Shown: piece after piece, positions 22,884-28,834 of the stretch
How the letters are laid out: every line of letters begins with the position of its first letter
Numbering within the stretch: position 1 is the first letter of the stretch
Virus record (IMG/VR): IMGVR_UViG_3300017740_000052
Location: 1-28,834 of that record
Reading direction: 5' to 3' (one strand)
DNA from: a virus
Length of the DNA stretch: 28,834 nucleotides
Translations under genes and position numbers: made by a program
The notes under the pieces: generated by a model
Told to the model about the DNA's origin: nothing
What the model saw: only the letters and a program-made list of their open reading frames with translations
The model's database searches: none

Positions 22884-23705
22884 ATGTATAAATATTATTC
22901 AGCACTACAAGAAACTGATGGTTACCAAGTGTTACCACGTCCTTTGTATTTGCACAATGACAATGCAGGAGCAATTACTTTAGACATTAAACCGTTTCCT
23001 GAAAACTCGGTTATTACTTCTTTTGCTGCTACTAACACAAGTGTAGTCAGTTTATTTCCAGCATTTAGCCCACAATTGAAACAAGCACAAGTTGCTACGC
23101 AGTATACAGCGACTACAATTTCAGGTATAGGAAAGGGAGCAAAAATAACTACTACAGTGACTGAAACGCAGAATGGAAAGATCGCGACATTTCCAAGCAC
23201 CATGTCATTTACAGGTAATAATGTTGGTGCTGATCTAGCAGAATACACACCAACAACAGACGGAAGCGGTACTGGATTTGTAGTGCGTTTTTCTAATTCT
23301 GGTACTCCTCCATTTGCTCCACAGAATGTAAATATTATTTCGCAAGGCACAGGATACGAAGTTGGTGATGAACTAACATTTGTAGTTGGTGGTGAAACAA
23401 TTGTTGGAACACTAGTCACTGCAAACATTGGCTTAGGCTTTTTAGTTACAGCAGCAACGTCTTCTGCAATTGGTGACAATTATGCGGCTGGAGATATAAT
23501 TGAAATCACATTGGCAGAAACATTTGACACAGTAGAATATACTTATCCTATACGTTTAACTATTACAAATGACGTGCTAAAGGATGCAGGCGCAGTTCCA
23601 TTAAAATTAAATGCAGGTGAAACATCTGTAGTGCCTGCTCTTGAATTTGAGGTACAAGGAGCGGCAGACAAATCCGTTCTTGCCTTACTTGCAGAACCGA
23701 TTTAA
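22884..23705 (+). CDS. Putative beta-rich virion or decoration protein inside the array
   Basis: A 273-residue protein that is quite unlike its small neighbours. It has a beta-rich, Thr/Val/Gly/Asn composition. Two segments of the G-x-G-Y-x-x-GD type occur: SQGTGYEVGDELTFVVGGET and IGDNYAAGDIIEITLAE, a pattern found in phage fibre and decoration domains. The N-terminal part (PLYLHNDNAGAITLDIKPFP) suggests a compact beta domain. It starts after linker ACAATAGCTAT and ends before linker ACAGCATTGAT, the two most divergent copies. Its place before the capsid genes makes a head decoration or head fibre possible. It is not recognised at family level. Confidence 0.5.
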   Translation: MYKYYSALQETDGYQVLPRPLYLHNDNAGAITLDIKPFPENSVITSFAATNTSVVSLFPAFSPQLKQAQVATQYTATTISGIGKGAKITTTVTETQNGKIATFPSTMSFTGNNVGADLAEYTPTTDGSGTGFVVRFSNSGTPPFAPQNVNIISQGTGYEVGDELTFVVGGETIVGTLVTANIGLGFLVTAATSSAIGDNYAAGDIIEITLAETFDTVEYTYPIRLTITNDVLKDAGAVPLKLNAGETSVVPALEFEVQGAADKSVLALLAEPI

Positions 23706-23716
23706 ACAGCATTGAT

Positions 23717-23935
23717 ATGAGAGGTGAAAGTAACGCAGATTACGAACTGAATCTAATTAAAAAACAAGCACAAGATTTAACGTCTACGCTTGAAGTTTTA
23801 TTGGAATACTTCTATACTGAAGTTGATAGAGGAGCAGGATATGAAGCTGAACAAGCAGCGGAAGGCATAGAAGAATTAATTGAACAGACTGAAGGCATAC
23901 ACGAGCAAGCCCGATTTTATTACCGTTCATTTTAA
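23717..23935 (+). CDS. Small acidic helical protein of the array
   Basis: A 72-residue protein with a continuous helical pattern (NADYELNLIKKQAQDLTSTL, then LLEYFYTEVDRG and AEQAAEGIEELIEQTEGI). It is acidic, with aromatic residues at the C-terminus (ARFYYRSF). It is bounded by linkers of the array. No family is recognised. Confidence 0.6.
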   Translation: MRGESNADYELNLIKKQAQDLTSTLEVLLEYFYTEVDRGAGYEAEQAAEGIEELIEQTEGIHEQARFYYRSF

Positions 23936-23946
23936 ACAACAGAGAT

Positions 23947-24081
23947 ATGAATAGTCAAGAAATAGATACCCTACATGAGTTGCTGATGGATTTTCAGAAT
24001 ACTGTACTTGAAGGATCAATGGGCAGTGCTGAAGACCGTGCGATTAGTGTGGCAATTTCCATAATCGAAGAATATTTGTAA
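23947..24081 (+). CDS. Very small helical protein of the array (44 residues)
   Basis: The frame starts at ATG 23947 after the exact consensus linker and ends at TAA 24079-24081, followed by the next linker. The product (MNSQEIDTLHELLMDFQNTV, then SAEDRAISVAISIIEEYL) is acidic and helical, like the 49-residue product at 22723. The linker at both ends is the main evidence that it is a gene. Confidence 0.6.
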   Translation: MNSQEIDTLHELLMDFQNTVLEGSMGSAEDRAISVAISIIEEYL

Positions 24082-24092
24082 ACAACATAGAT

Positions 24093-24332
24093 ATGCAAGT
24101 AACACAAAGAGAATTAGATGTTTTTATTGACGAAGTAGAGCGTCTAGGTTATAGCGTTAGGTACGCAGGTATTAATGGTTTTGGAAACGGTGAAGCAACC
24201 ATTGACAGAAACGGTGCAGGCGATCCTATGGAATGGGAGTATGACATTAAAGACATTGTGTGGGACATGGGATTCCGAGATTATGACATAACAAGTTATA
24301 CTCAAGAAACTATCGTGATCACCTTGTTCTAA
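24093..24332 (+). CDS. Small acidic alpha-beta protein of the array
   Basis: A 79-residue protein with an opening helix (QRELDVFIDEVERLGYSVRY), strands YAGINGFGNGEATIDRNG, and EYDIKDIVWDMGFRDYDI. It ends in TIVITLF, a beta strand. The helix-strand layout resembles the 81-residue product at 24592, although identity is low. It is bounded by linkers. The function is unknown. Confidence 0.6.
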   Translation: MQVTQRELDVFIDEVERLGYSVRYAGINGFGNGEATIDRNGAGDPMEWEYDIKDIVWDMGFRDYDITSYTQETIVITLF

Positions 24333-24343
24333 ACAACATAGAT

Positions 24344-24580
24344 ATGGCATACACTACACAAGACTTTTTAGATGATTACGATGTTAGGACGCAAGACATT
24401 CCTTTTGAACGTGATCGTGGAGGAATTTCAATGGAGTACGAAGTAATTATTTATAATGATTGCACAGGAAGAGAATTGGTCGGTAATGTATGGGCAGAGA
24501 GTTATGATTTTTTACGTGACGATTTGCTTGAAATCATGTCTGATTGTGAGGCAATTGAAAACATTGCGTTAATAGTATAA
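24344..24580 (+). CDS. Small acidic protein of the array with two Cys
   Basis: A 78-residue protein with about 19 Asp/Glu against 5 Arg. Sequence features are an acidic start (TTQDFLDDYDVRTQDIPFER), a beta pair MEYEVIIYNDCTGRELVGNV, and a helix FLRDDLLEIMSDCEAIENI. It is bounded by linkers ACAACATAGAT and ACAACAGGGAT. No family is recognised. Confidence 0.6.
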   Translation: MAYTTQDFLDDYDVRTQDIPFERDRGGISMEYEVIIYNDCTGRELVGNVWAESYDFLRDDLLEIMSDCEAIENIALIV

Positions 24581-24591
24581 ACAACAGGGAT

Positions 24592-24837
24592 ATGCTTATA
24601 TCAATCAAAGGTTTATCGTTTGACGAAGTACATGACTACCTAGACTCACGAGGTGCAGGCGAAGGTGATCTAGATATTTACATAGATGACTACGGTTATG
24701 CAGATGCAGATAGTGGTGATATGCGAAGAATGGTTGAGGTAACAGGTAATCTAGATTTCGACGAAGAAGACTTTCTATTTGAAGTTATGGATGACTTGGA
24801 AAATCAAGAGCCAGACGCAGAAATTACTTACCTATAA
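24592..24837 (+). CDS. Highly acidic small protein of the array
   Basis: An 81-residue protein with about 25 Asp/Glu and only 4 Lys/Arg, a net charge near -21. It runs MLISIKGLSFDEVHDYLDSR, then DLDIYIDDYGYADADSGD and DFDEEDFLFEVMDDLENQE. Such extreme negative charge with aromatic residues is a feature of DNA-mimic proteins, including some anti-restriction proteins. It is the last small gene and is followed by the consensus linker before the protease gene. DNA mimicry is a hypothesis based on charge only. Confidence 0.6.
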   Translation: MLISIKGLSFDEVHDYLDSRGAGEGDLDIYIDDYGYADADSGDMRRMVEVTGNLDFDEEDFLFEVMDDLENQEPDAEITYL

Positions 24838-24848
24838 ACAACAGAGAT

Positions 24849-25766
24849 ATGGAGCGTAAACTTGTTGAACTACTTATTGAAGAAGATTCTACTGCATGGG
24901 GAGTAGAGGCAATTAGCCTTGTAAAGTTTCCTGCGATCGAAGAGAATTTCGTTTTCTTTAGCAAGGACGGCAACACACGCGCCATGAGTTTAGCTGCTGT
25001 AGACGAAGACCAACGTACAGTAGTAGGTGCGGCTTTAATTCCTGACAAACACATACCTAGGATTGACGAAAATACGGATGAAGAATACGATGTGTACTTC
25101 AGCAAGGAAACAGTCAAATTAGCTAGTGAGTTATTTCTAAAGCAAAACCGCACAAACGATCACACAAAGGAGCATCTCGAAAAAGTAGATGATGTAAGCG
25201 TAGTAGAGAGTTGGATAGTAGAAGACCCTGAACTTGACAAAAGCAAGGTTTACGGTTTTGCAGTACCTGAAGGAACATGGATGGTAAAGCTACAGGTTGC
25301 TAACGATGAAGTGTGGACTGAGATTAAGGAAGGCAAACTTCGTGGTTTAAGTATTGAAGGTTACTTTTCAGATAAAGTAGAAGAAATGAGTCAGTCGCTA
25401 TCTATGAAGAAAGTATTTAAAAAGTTGTGGTTTGCTGTTAAGCGCAAATTTTATCAGGAAGTAACCCTATCACAAGGCTTTACTATTGCTACTGAAGACG
25501 AGAATATGACAGCAGGCAGCACAGTATTTAAGATTGATGATGAAGGATTGCCTACCGAATTAGAAAACGGAAAGTACACAACTGAAGCAGGTTTGGAGTT
25601 AGAGGTGTACGAAGGTGTTTTAACTGAATACAACGGTGAAGTAAAAGCAGTTGAAGATCAGGTAGAGGAAGAGAACGTAGAGATGGACAAAGTAGAATTG
25701 AACCAAAGAAAGGTGAAGTTCTATACAGCGTACTTAAAGCGTAAATACTACAACACCTACGGATGA
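24849..25766 (+). CDS. Prohead serine protease (XkdF-like)
   Basis: A 305-residue protein of the PBSX XkdF type, a protease that trims scaffold and capsid proteins in the prohead. The N-terminal part has TAWGVEAISLVKFPAIEENF. Next come VVGAALIPDKHIPR and the catalytic-type His in NDHTKEH (His105 or His109), ESWIVEDPELDKSK, and the nucleophile region RGLSIEGYFS (Ser168). These are the usual XkdF blocks. The C-terminal 100 residues, with an acidic stretch and a basic end (LKRKYYNTYG), may act as a scaffold fusion. It starts after the consensus 11-base linker and ends with an ATGA overlap. Confidence 0.8.
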   Translation: MERKLVELLIEEDSTAWGVEAISLVKFPAIEENFVFFSKDGNTRAMSLAAVDEDQRTVVGAALIPDKHIPRIDENTDEEYDVYFSKETVKLASELFLKQNRTNDHTKEHLEKVDDVSVVESWIVEDPELDKSKVYGFAVPEGTWMVKLQVANDEVWTEIKEGKLRGLSIEGYFSDKVEEMSQSLSMKKVFKKLWFAVKRKFYQEVTLSQGFTIATEDENMTAGSTVFKIDDEGLPTELENGKYTTEAGLELEVYEGVLTEYNGEVKAVEDQVEEENVEMDKVELNQRKVKFYTAYLKRKYYNTYG

Positions 25767-26029
25767 ATCCATTAATAAATAGGGTTTGGTCAACATGGAC
25801 AAACAGCAGTCAGCAGGAGTTGCTAGAAATGCTGCGTGAATTTCGACTTGACTATATGTTTGATGACAGCTTTTTGCATGGCTTAGACATTATAGAAGAA
25901 GCTATTCTTGAAGAAAACTATGAACGCGCAATGATCATATTTCAGGAAATGAAACCATCGGGTATTTTTTTACCTAGGGATTTTGATTTGTTCATGGAAA
26001 TATTAGACGAAGCCAATTATGGGTATTAA
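25763..26029 (+). CDS. Unknown small protein between protease and scaffold
   Basis: An 88-residue protein in an ATGA overlap with the protease gene. It is helical and acidic (SQQELLEMLREFRLDYMFDD, then LDIIEEAILEENYERAMIIF), with Phe/Leu repeats. It lies in the head module, so it may help head assembly. No family is recognised. Confidence 0.55.
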   Translation: MNPLINRVWSTWTNSSQQELLEMLREFRLDYMFDDSFLHGLDIIEEAILEENYERAMIIFQEMKPSGIFLPRDFDLFMEILDEANYGY

Positions 26030-26051
26030 CAACCAACATATATTTAAAAAA

Positions 26052-26576
26052 ATGCGTAAGAAAAAATTCGCAGAAGACGAGGTGGTAGTTGAAGAAGAAA
26101 CTACTGTGACTGAAGAAACCGTGGAAGAAAGCCCCGACTCCCACGATCAATTTGTATCAATTTTAGTTGACATGGGGCTGTCAGCAGAACAAGCTGAAGC
26201 TGTGCATACGATGGCTATGGATTTAATCGATGCAGGCGAAGGCGAAGAAACCACTACTGAAGTGAAAGAAGAAGTAAAAGTCGAGGCTTCACGCCAACGA
26301 CGAAACCGACGAAGCCGACGAGCAGAATTTGCTCGTGAGCGACGTTCAGAGCGTCCTATGCGACGTGAACTATCCGCTACGGATAAAATGGAACAACGAT
26401 TGAATCGCTTGGAGCGTTCAAACCGTGCTTTGCGTAGTCAGCTACGCGAGTTTGGAGCAGCACCTGCTGCACGCGGTGTACGTACTGCACCTAATGTAGA
26501 TTCTAATTCTACACCAAAGCGAAATGTGAGCGACAGCACACAGGCTGCATTGGACATGATTAATAATTTTAAGTGA
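26052..26576 (+). CDS. Scaffold-like head assembly protein
   Basis: A 174-residue protein placed between the protease and the major capsid protein, the usual place for a scaffold. The N-terminal part is very acidic (EDEVVVEEETTVTEETVEES). A helix LVDMGLSAEQAEAVHTMAMD follows, then an Arg-rich region (RQRRNRRSRRAEFARERRSE) and a coiled coil KMEQRLNRLERSNRALRSQL. The ATG at 26052 is preceded by tatttaaaaaa, a good A-rich initiation site. An in-frame ATG at 26019 would add 11 residues and overlap the gene before. The strong charge split is typical of proteins that bridge capsid protein and protease. Confidence 0.6.
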   Translation: MRKKKFAEDEVVVEEETTVTEETVEESPDSHDQFVSILVDMGLSAEQAEAVHTMAMDLIDAGEGEETTTEVKEEVKVEASRQRRNRRSRRAEFARERRSERPMRRELSATDKMEQRLNRLERSNRALRSQLREFGAAPAARGVRTAPNVDSNSTPKRNVSDSTQAALDMINNFK

Positions 26577-27637
26577 TGAGTAACTATTTAACACGACGAC
26601 GACAATTTGGTAATCCTGAATTGAATCCTGACCCGTCTACATACGCAGGCGAACGAGCAGCACCTTATGTTGCACCTGCTTTAAAATTGGCAAATACCTT
26701 GCAGAATAACTATGTACGTCAAATTGACGGCATTCAAAGTAAGGCTGTAATTTCTAGCTTTTCTTCTGATACAGGAGTAATTCAAGCTGCAAACTGTGAT
26801 TGGGCTGATGGTGATAACATGACCCTTGGTGAGCGAGTTTTAGAACTTACCGATCTTGCAGTAATGGAGGCTTTGTGCCGTGGTACTTTGCTTCCAACGT
26901 GGGCAGGTATGACAGGTGCACGGGAAACCATGACAGCAGGTAATCCTGAGTTTGTTACTTTCTCTATGGCAACGGTTGCAGGCTATGCAGCACAAGGCGT
27001 AGAGAACGGAATTTGGACAGGCGGTATGGCAGCAGGTCAAAAAGGATTCCTCTCTAATGATGGTGCATGGGATTCAGCAGGATGGAATGCTTCTATCTTG
27101 GGTGCTGCTTCTGTAACTGAAAAGGTTGTAACGACAAATGGATTTGCAGCAGCAAACATCTTGAAGACTACAGGTGCATTTTACGAAGTGTATGACAAGG
27201 CTGTGACTACAGTTCCTGCTATCTTGAATAAGCCTGACATCGCATTCTATTGCGGAACAAAAGTTGCAGGGGAGTATATGCAAGCGTTGGCTACAGCAGG
27301 CGGTGGTATTTCTCACGATGGGGCAACTACAGTTTCGACGGTAGGTGCAGGTTCAGGTTCTTTGGTTACTAACCAAGCCTTTGCTTCTTTGCAATACTTG
27401 GGTATTCCAATTCAGGTTTGCCAAGGTATGCCTGCTGATGCTTTGATTTTGACGTACCGTGAAAACTTGGTGGTTGGTTCTAACTTGAACACTGATTTCA
27501 CCACGGCCCAGTACATTGACGCGTGGCAGTATGACGGTTCAGACAACATTAAGATTGCTATGCGCTTTGGATGTGGTGTACAAGTTGGCGTTCCTGCTGA
27601 TTGTGTCGTAGGTGCTTATACGGCTGTAATTGGTTAA
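26576..27637 (+). CDS. Major capsid protein
   Basis: A 353-residue protein that follows the protease and scaffold-like genes. ATG 26576 is in a TGATG overlap with the stop before. An upstream GTG is in frame but is less likely. The N-terminal part (LTRRRQFGNPELNPDPSTYA) could be cleaved, and the segment LERVLELTDLA-type helix and EALCRGTLLPTWAGMTGARE resemble capsid proteins of flavobacterial phages. Codon choice here shifts to more ttg and ggt, as expected for a highly expressed gene. The HK97 fold is inferred from length and neighbours. Confidence 0.75.
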   Translation: MSNYLTRRRQFGNPELNPDPSTYAGERAAPYVAPALKLANTLQNNYVRQIDGIQSKAVISSFSSDTGVIQAANCDWADGDNMTLGERVLELTDLAVMEALCRGTLLPTWAGMTGARETMTAGNPEFVTFSMATVAGYAAQGVENGIWTGGMAAGQKGFLSNDGAWDSAGWNASILGAASVTEKVVTTNGFAAANILKTTGAFYEVYDKAVTTVPAILNKPDIAFYCGTKVAGEYMQALATAGGGISHDGATTVSTVGAGSGSLVTNQAFASLQYLGIPIQVCQGMPADALILTYRENLVVGSNLNTDFTTAQYIDAWQYDGSDNIKIAMRFGCGVQVGVPADCVVGAYTAVIG

Positions 27638-27647
27638 TTAGTATAAG

Positions 27648-28214
27648 ATGTCTTGCGATATTTCAAGCGGACGAGTAGTCGATTGTAAAGATCAGATTGG
27701 CGGTATTAGTAAAGTTTTTATTTCAGCAACTTTTACTAGCTTGCCTAACCAAGCAGATTGGGCGGCAGCAAGTGATATAGTTACTGCTATTGCACCTGCT
27801 GATGGCACTGCCGATCTGACATTTTACCAATTTGACGTTCGTCCTGAAACTAGTTCTATGACAGTCACTTATGCAAGTGATCCTGCCAATGGGACTACGT
27901 TTTTCGAGCAAGCATTATCTTTAACATTCCAAAGGTTGGAATCGACAGATATTGCTGATATACGTTTACTGTGCCAAGGCAGACCTAACATTTGGGTTAT
28001 GGACAATAACTCTAATTTATGGTTGCTAGGTGCAGAATTTGGATGTAATGTAACGGGGGGTAACCTTGTGACAGGAACATCCTTTGCAGATTTGACGGGC
28101 TATACTATCGACTTTTCAGGTCGTGAACCCAACCCTGTATTTATTGCTAATCCACCTAGTACTGGTGGTGATGCATTATCAAACGTACAGGGTGCAGTTA
28201 TAGGAGCGCAATAA
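27648..28214 (+). CDS. Probable major tail tube or other abundant virion protein
   Basis: A 188-residue protein directly after the capsid gene. It begins MSCDISSGRVVDCKDQIGGI, and later has GTTFFEQALSLTFQRLESTD, LLCQGRPNIWVMDNNSNLWL and TSFADLTGYTIDFSGREPNP. This set of blocks is shared by proteins of Bacteroidota phages and has a tube-like beta pattern: a strand with FxxLTLTFxxL, GxEFGxxVTGG, and GYTxxFxGxE. Three Cys occur. It is followed at once by a strong hairpin and T tract, so it ends a highly expressed block with the capsid protein. A tail tube is favoured, but a decoration role is possible. Confidence 0.55.
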   Translation: MSCDISSGRVVDCKDQIGGISKVFISATFTSLPNQADWAAASDIVTAIAPADGTADLTFYQFDVRPETSSMTVTYASDPANGTTFFEQALSLTFQRLESTDIADIRLLCQGRPNIWVMDNNSNLWLLGAEFGCNVTGGNLVTGTSFADLTGYTIDFSGREPNPVFIANPPSTGGDALSNVQGAVIGAQ

Positions 28215-28235
28215 ATTTGTTTGTGGGTTAGATAG

Positions 28236-28273
28236 AAGGGGGGGAAGGTTCTGCTTTGCCTTCCCCCTTTTTT
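28236..28273 (+). terminator. Intrinsic terminator or attenuator after the capsid block
   Basis: GGGGGAAGG at 28240-28248 pairs with CCTTCCCCC at 28259-28267, a perfect 9-pair stem extended by G-T and A-T pairs, followed by six Ts at 28268-28273. The loop is TTCTGCTTTG. The next gene starts 12 bases after the T tract, with no good promoter between, so partial readthrough is likely to set the lower level of portal transcription. Confidence 0.85.
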
Positions 28274-28285
28274 AATAAAAAAAAA

Positions 28286-28648
28286 ATGATACAACTTACC
28301 AATACAGCAGGTTACCAATCATTTTATCTAAAACTAGATGGATATGATAGTACTTCTATAACTAGCGTTCGAGTTACGATGGTAAATCAATTAACTAGTA
28401 AGGTGACAAATTTTGGATTAGTTACGCCTACAGCCGCTAATGGTAGGTATACAACCATACAAATTCAAGTAGCAGCTACACCAAAACCCGTAGAAGGTTT
28501 GTATTTATTGACAGTCAAAAACAGCGGAAACAATGTAACTTACGCTACACGACTTGCATTTGTTTCTAGCACACCTGCGTTTAAAGAATCTACATATACA
28601 CCATATGAAGAAACAGATGGAAACGCTTATAACGTATACGCTCCATGA
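28286..28648 (+). CDS. Beta-rich head or neck protein upstream of the portal
   Basis: A 120-residue protein starting at ATG 28286 after a run of ten As. It begins MIQLTNTAGYQSFYLKLDGY, with VTMVNQLTSKVTNFGLV and PVEGLYLLTVKNSGNNVTYA. The sequence is Thr, Ser and Val rich with an immunoglobulin-like strand spacing, as in decoration or neck proteins. A TTG within the terminator loop is in frame, but its product would include the terminator. It ends with an ATGA overlap with the portal. No exact family is recognised. Confidence 0.55.
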   Translation: MIQLTNTAGYQSFYLKLDGYDSTSITSVRVTMVNQLTSKVTNFGLVTPTAANGRYTTIQIQVAATPKPVEGLYLLTVKNSGNNVTYATRLAFVSSTPAFKESTYTPYEETDGNAYNVYAP

Positions 28649-28834
28649 ATAAGCAAAACTTTTCGGTTATAGAATATCAATCACCGTTGCTTCCTATTTT
28701 TAAGGAAAGCCAAAACAAGTTGTGGATTGATGCAGGGGCAGACAACTTATACCCACATTACCTAGAAGAACTGTATGCTAGTTCAAGTATGCACGGTGCA
28801 ATAATCAAGGGCGTAAGCGAAATGATTTATGGTG
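28645..28834 (+). CDS. Phage portal protein (5' part; continues at base 1)
   Basis: This is the true start of the portal gene. ATG 28645 overlaps the stop of the gene before (ATGA). The first 25 residues (MNKQNFSVIEYQSPLLPIFK then ESQNK) precede the LWIDAGADNLYP segment that also begins the window. The codon frame at 28720 is the same as that at base 9, so joining gives a single 461-residue protein. Only the first 63 codons are present in this copy. Confidence 0.9.
   Translation, partial: MNKQNFSVIEYQSPLLPIFKESQNKLWIDAGADNLYPHYLEELYASSSMHGAIIKGVSEMIYG
28712..28834. repeat. Terminal direct repeat, copy 2 (same as 1-123)
   Basis: The last 123 bases equal bases 1-123, which shows that the contig closes on itself. 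It is entirely coding (portal) and has no pac or cos-like structure that I can see. Confidence 0.95.

Larger units (their letters stand above)
22222..24848 (+). repeat. Ten copies of a conserved 11-base intergenic linker
   Basis: Nine spacers lie between a TAA stop and an ATG: 22515 AAAACAGAGAT, 22712 ACAACAGAGAT, 22873 ACAATAGCTAT, 23706 ACAGCATTGAT, 23936 ACAACAGAGAT, 24082 ACAACATAGAT, 24333 ACAACATAGAT, 24581 ACAACAGGGAT and 24838 ACAACAGAGAT. All are exactly 11 bases long. A tenth copy, ACAATAGAAAT at 22222-22232, precedes ATG 22233 but contains the stop codon of the gene before. There is no Shine-Dalgarno sequence. The last copy precedes the prohead protease gene. It is best read as a repeated translation-initiation element. 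Confidence 0.9.

Noticed and set aside
22922-23479. Minus-strand frame of 185 codons opposite the beta-rich array protein
   Set aside because: It has the same Pro/Val/Thr-rich shadow composition, no initiation signal and no partner genes on the minus strand.

Overview
This window is the complete genome, as a circular-type contig, of a small tailed phage that most likely infects a member of the Bacteroidota. Bases 1-123 are repeated exactly at 28712-28834, so the unit length is 28,711 bp and the cut falls inside the portal gene. All credible genes are on the + strand and tightly packed, many joined by ATGA or TAATG start/stop overlaps. The host assignment rests on three things: one promoter matching the Bacteroidota consensus (TTTG, 20 bp, TAnnTTTG), the near absence of Shine-Dalgarno sequences, and resemblance of the structural proteins to those of flavobacterial phages. 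No integrase, DNA polymerase, tRNA or CRISPR is visible, so the phage probably replicates with host enzymes and may be strictly lytic.

Layout. (1) 28645-28834 plus 1-2499: portal, a minor head-like protein and a head-tail connector. (2) 2529-5700: tail fibre, an RCC1-like beta-propeller protein and a small partner. (3) 5697-6744: lysis (membrane protein with coiled coil, T7-lysozyme-type amidase, holin-like peptide), closed by an intrinsic terminator at 6809-6837. (4) Promoter at 6849-6880, then early genes 6910-11870: small unknown proteins, an SSB-like protein with a DDDLPF tail, a Cro-like HTH protein, a replisome-organiser-like protein whose linker region carries a possible origin, a NinG-like protein, a sigma-factor-like regulator and winged-helix or zinc-binding proteins. 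(5) 11975-13440: small and large terminase. (6) 13437-21656: tail genes, including a tail assembly chaperone pair made by a predicted -1 ribosomal frameshift, tail completion proteins, two large tail proteins and the tape measure. (7) 21714-24837: a run of eleven genes, ten of them small and mostly acidic, plus one putative beta-rich virion protein. (8) 24849-28214: XkdF-like prohead protease, scaffold-like protein, major capsid protein and a probable tail tube protein, followed by a strong hairpin-T tract at 28236-28273 that precedes the portal segment.

The most unusual structure is in region 7. Nine consecutive gene junctions have exactly the form TAA, 11 bases, ATG, with the spacer close to ACAACAGAGAT. 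A tenth junction has the same sequence but with the stop codon inside it. This looks like a cassette array with a standard translation-initiation linker, inserted between tail and head genes. The other strong observations are the frameshift signal with a well-placed stem-loop, six ACGG-type repeats inside the replication gene, and an apparent shortage of GGCC and CCGG sites.
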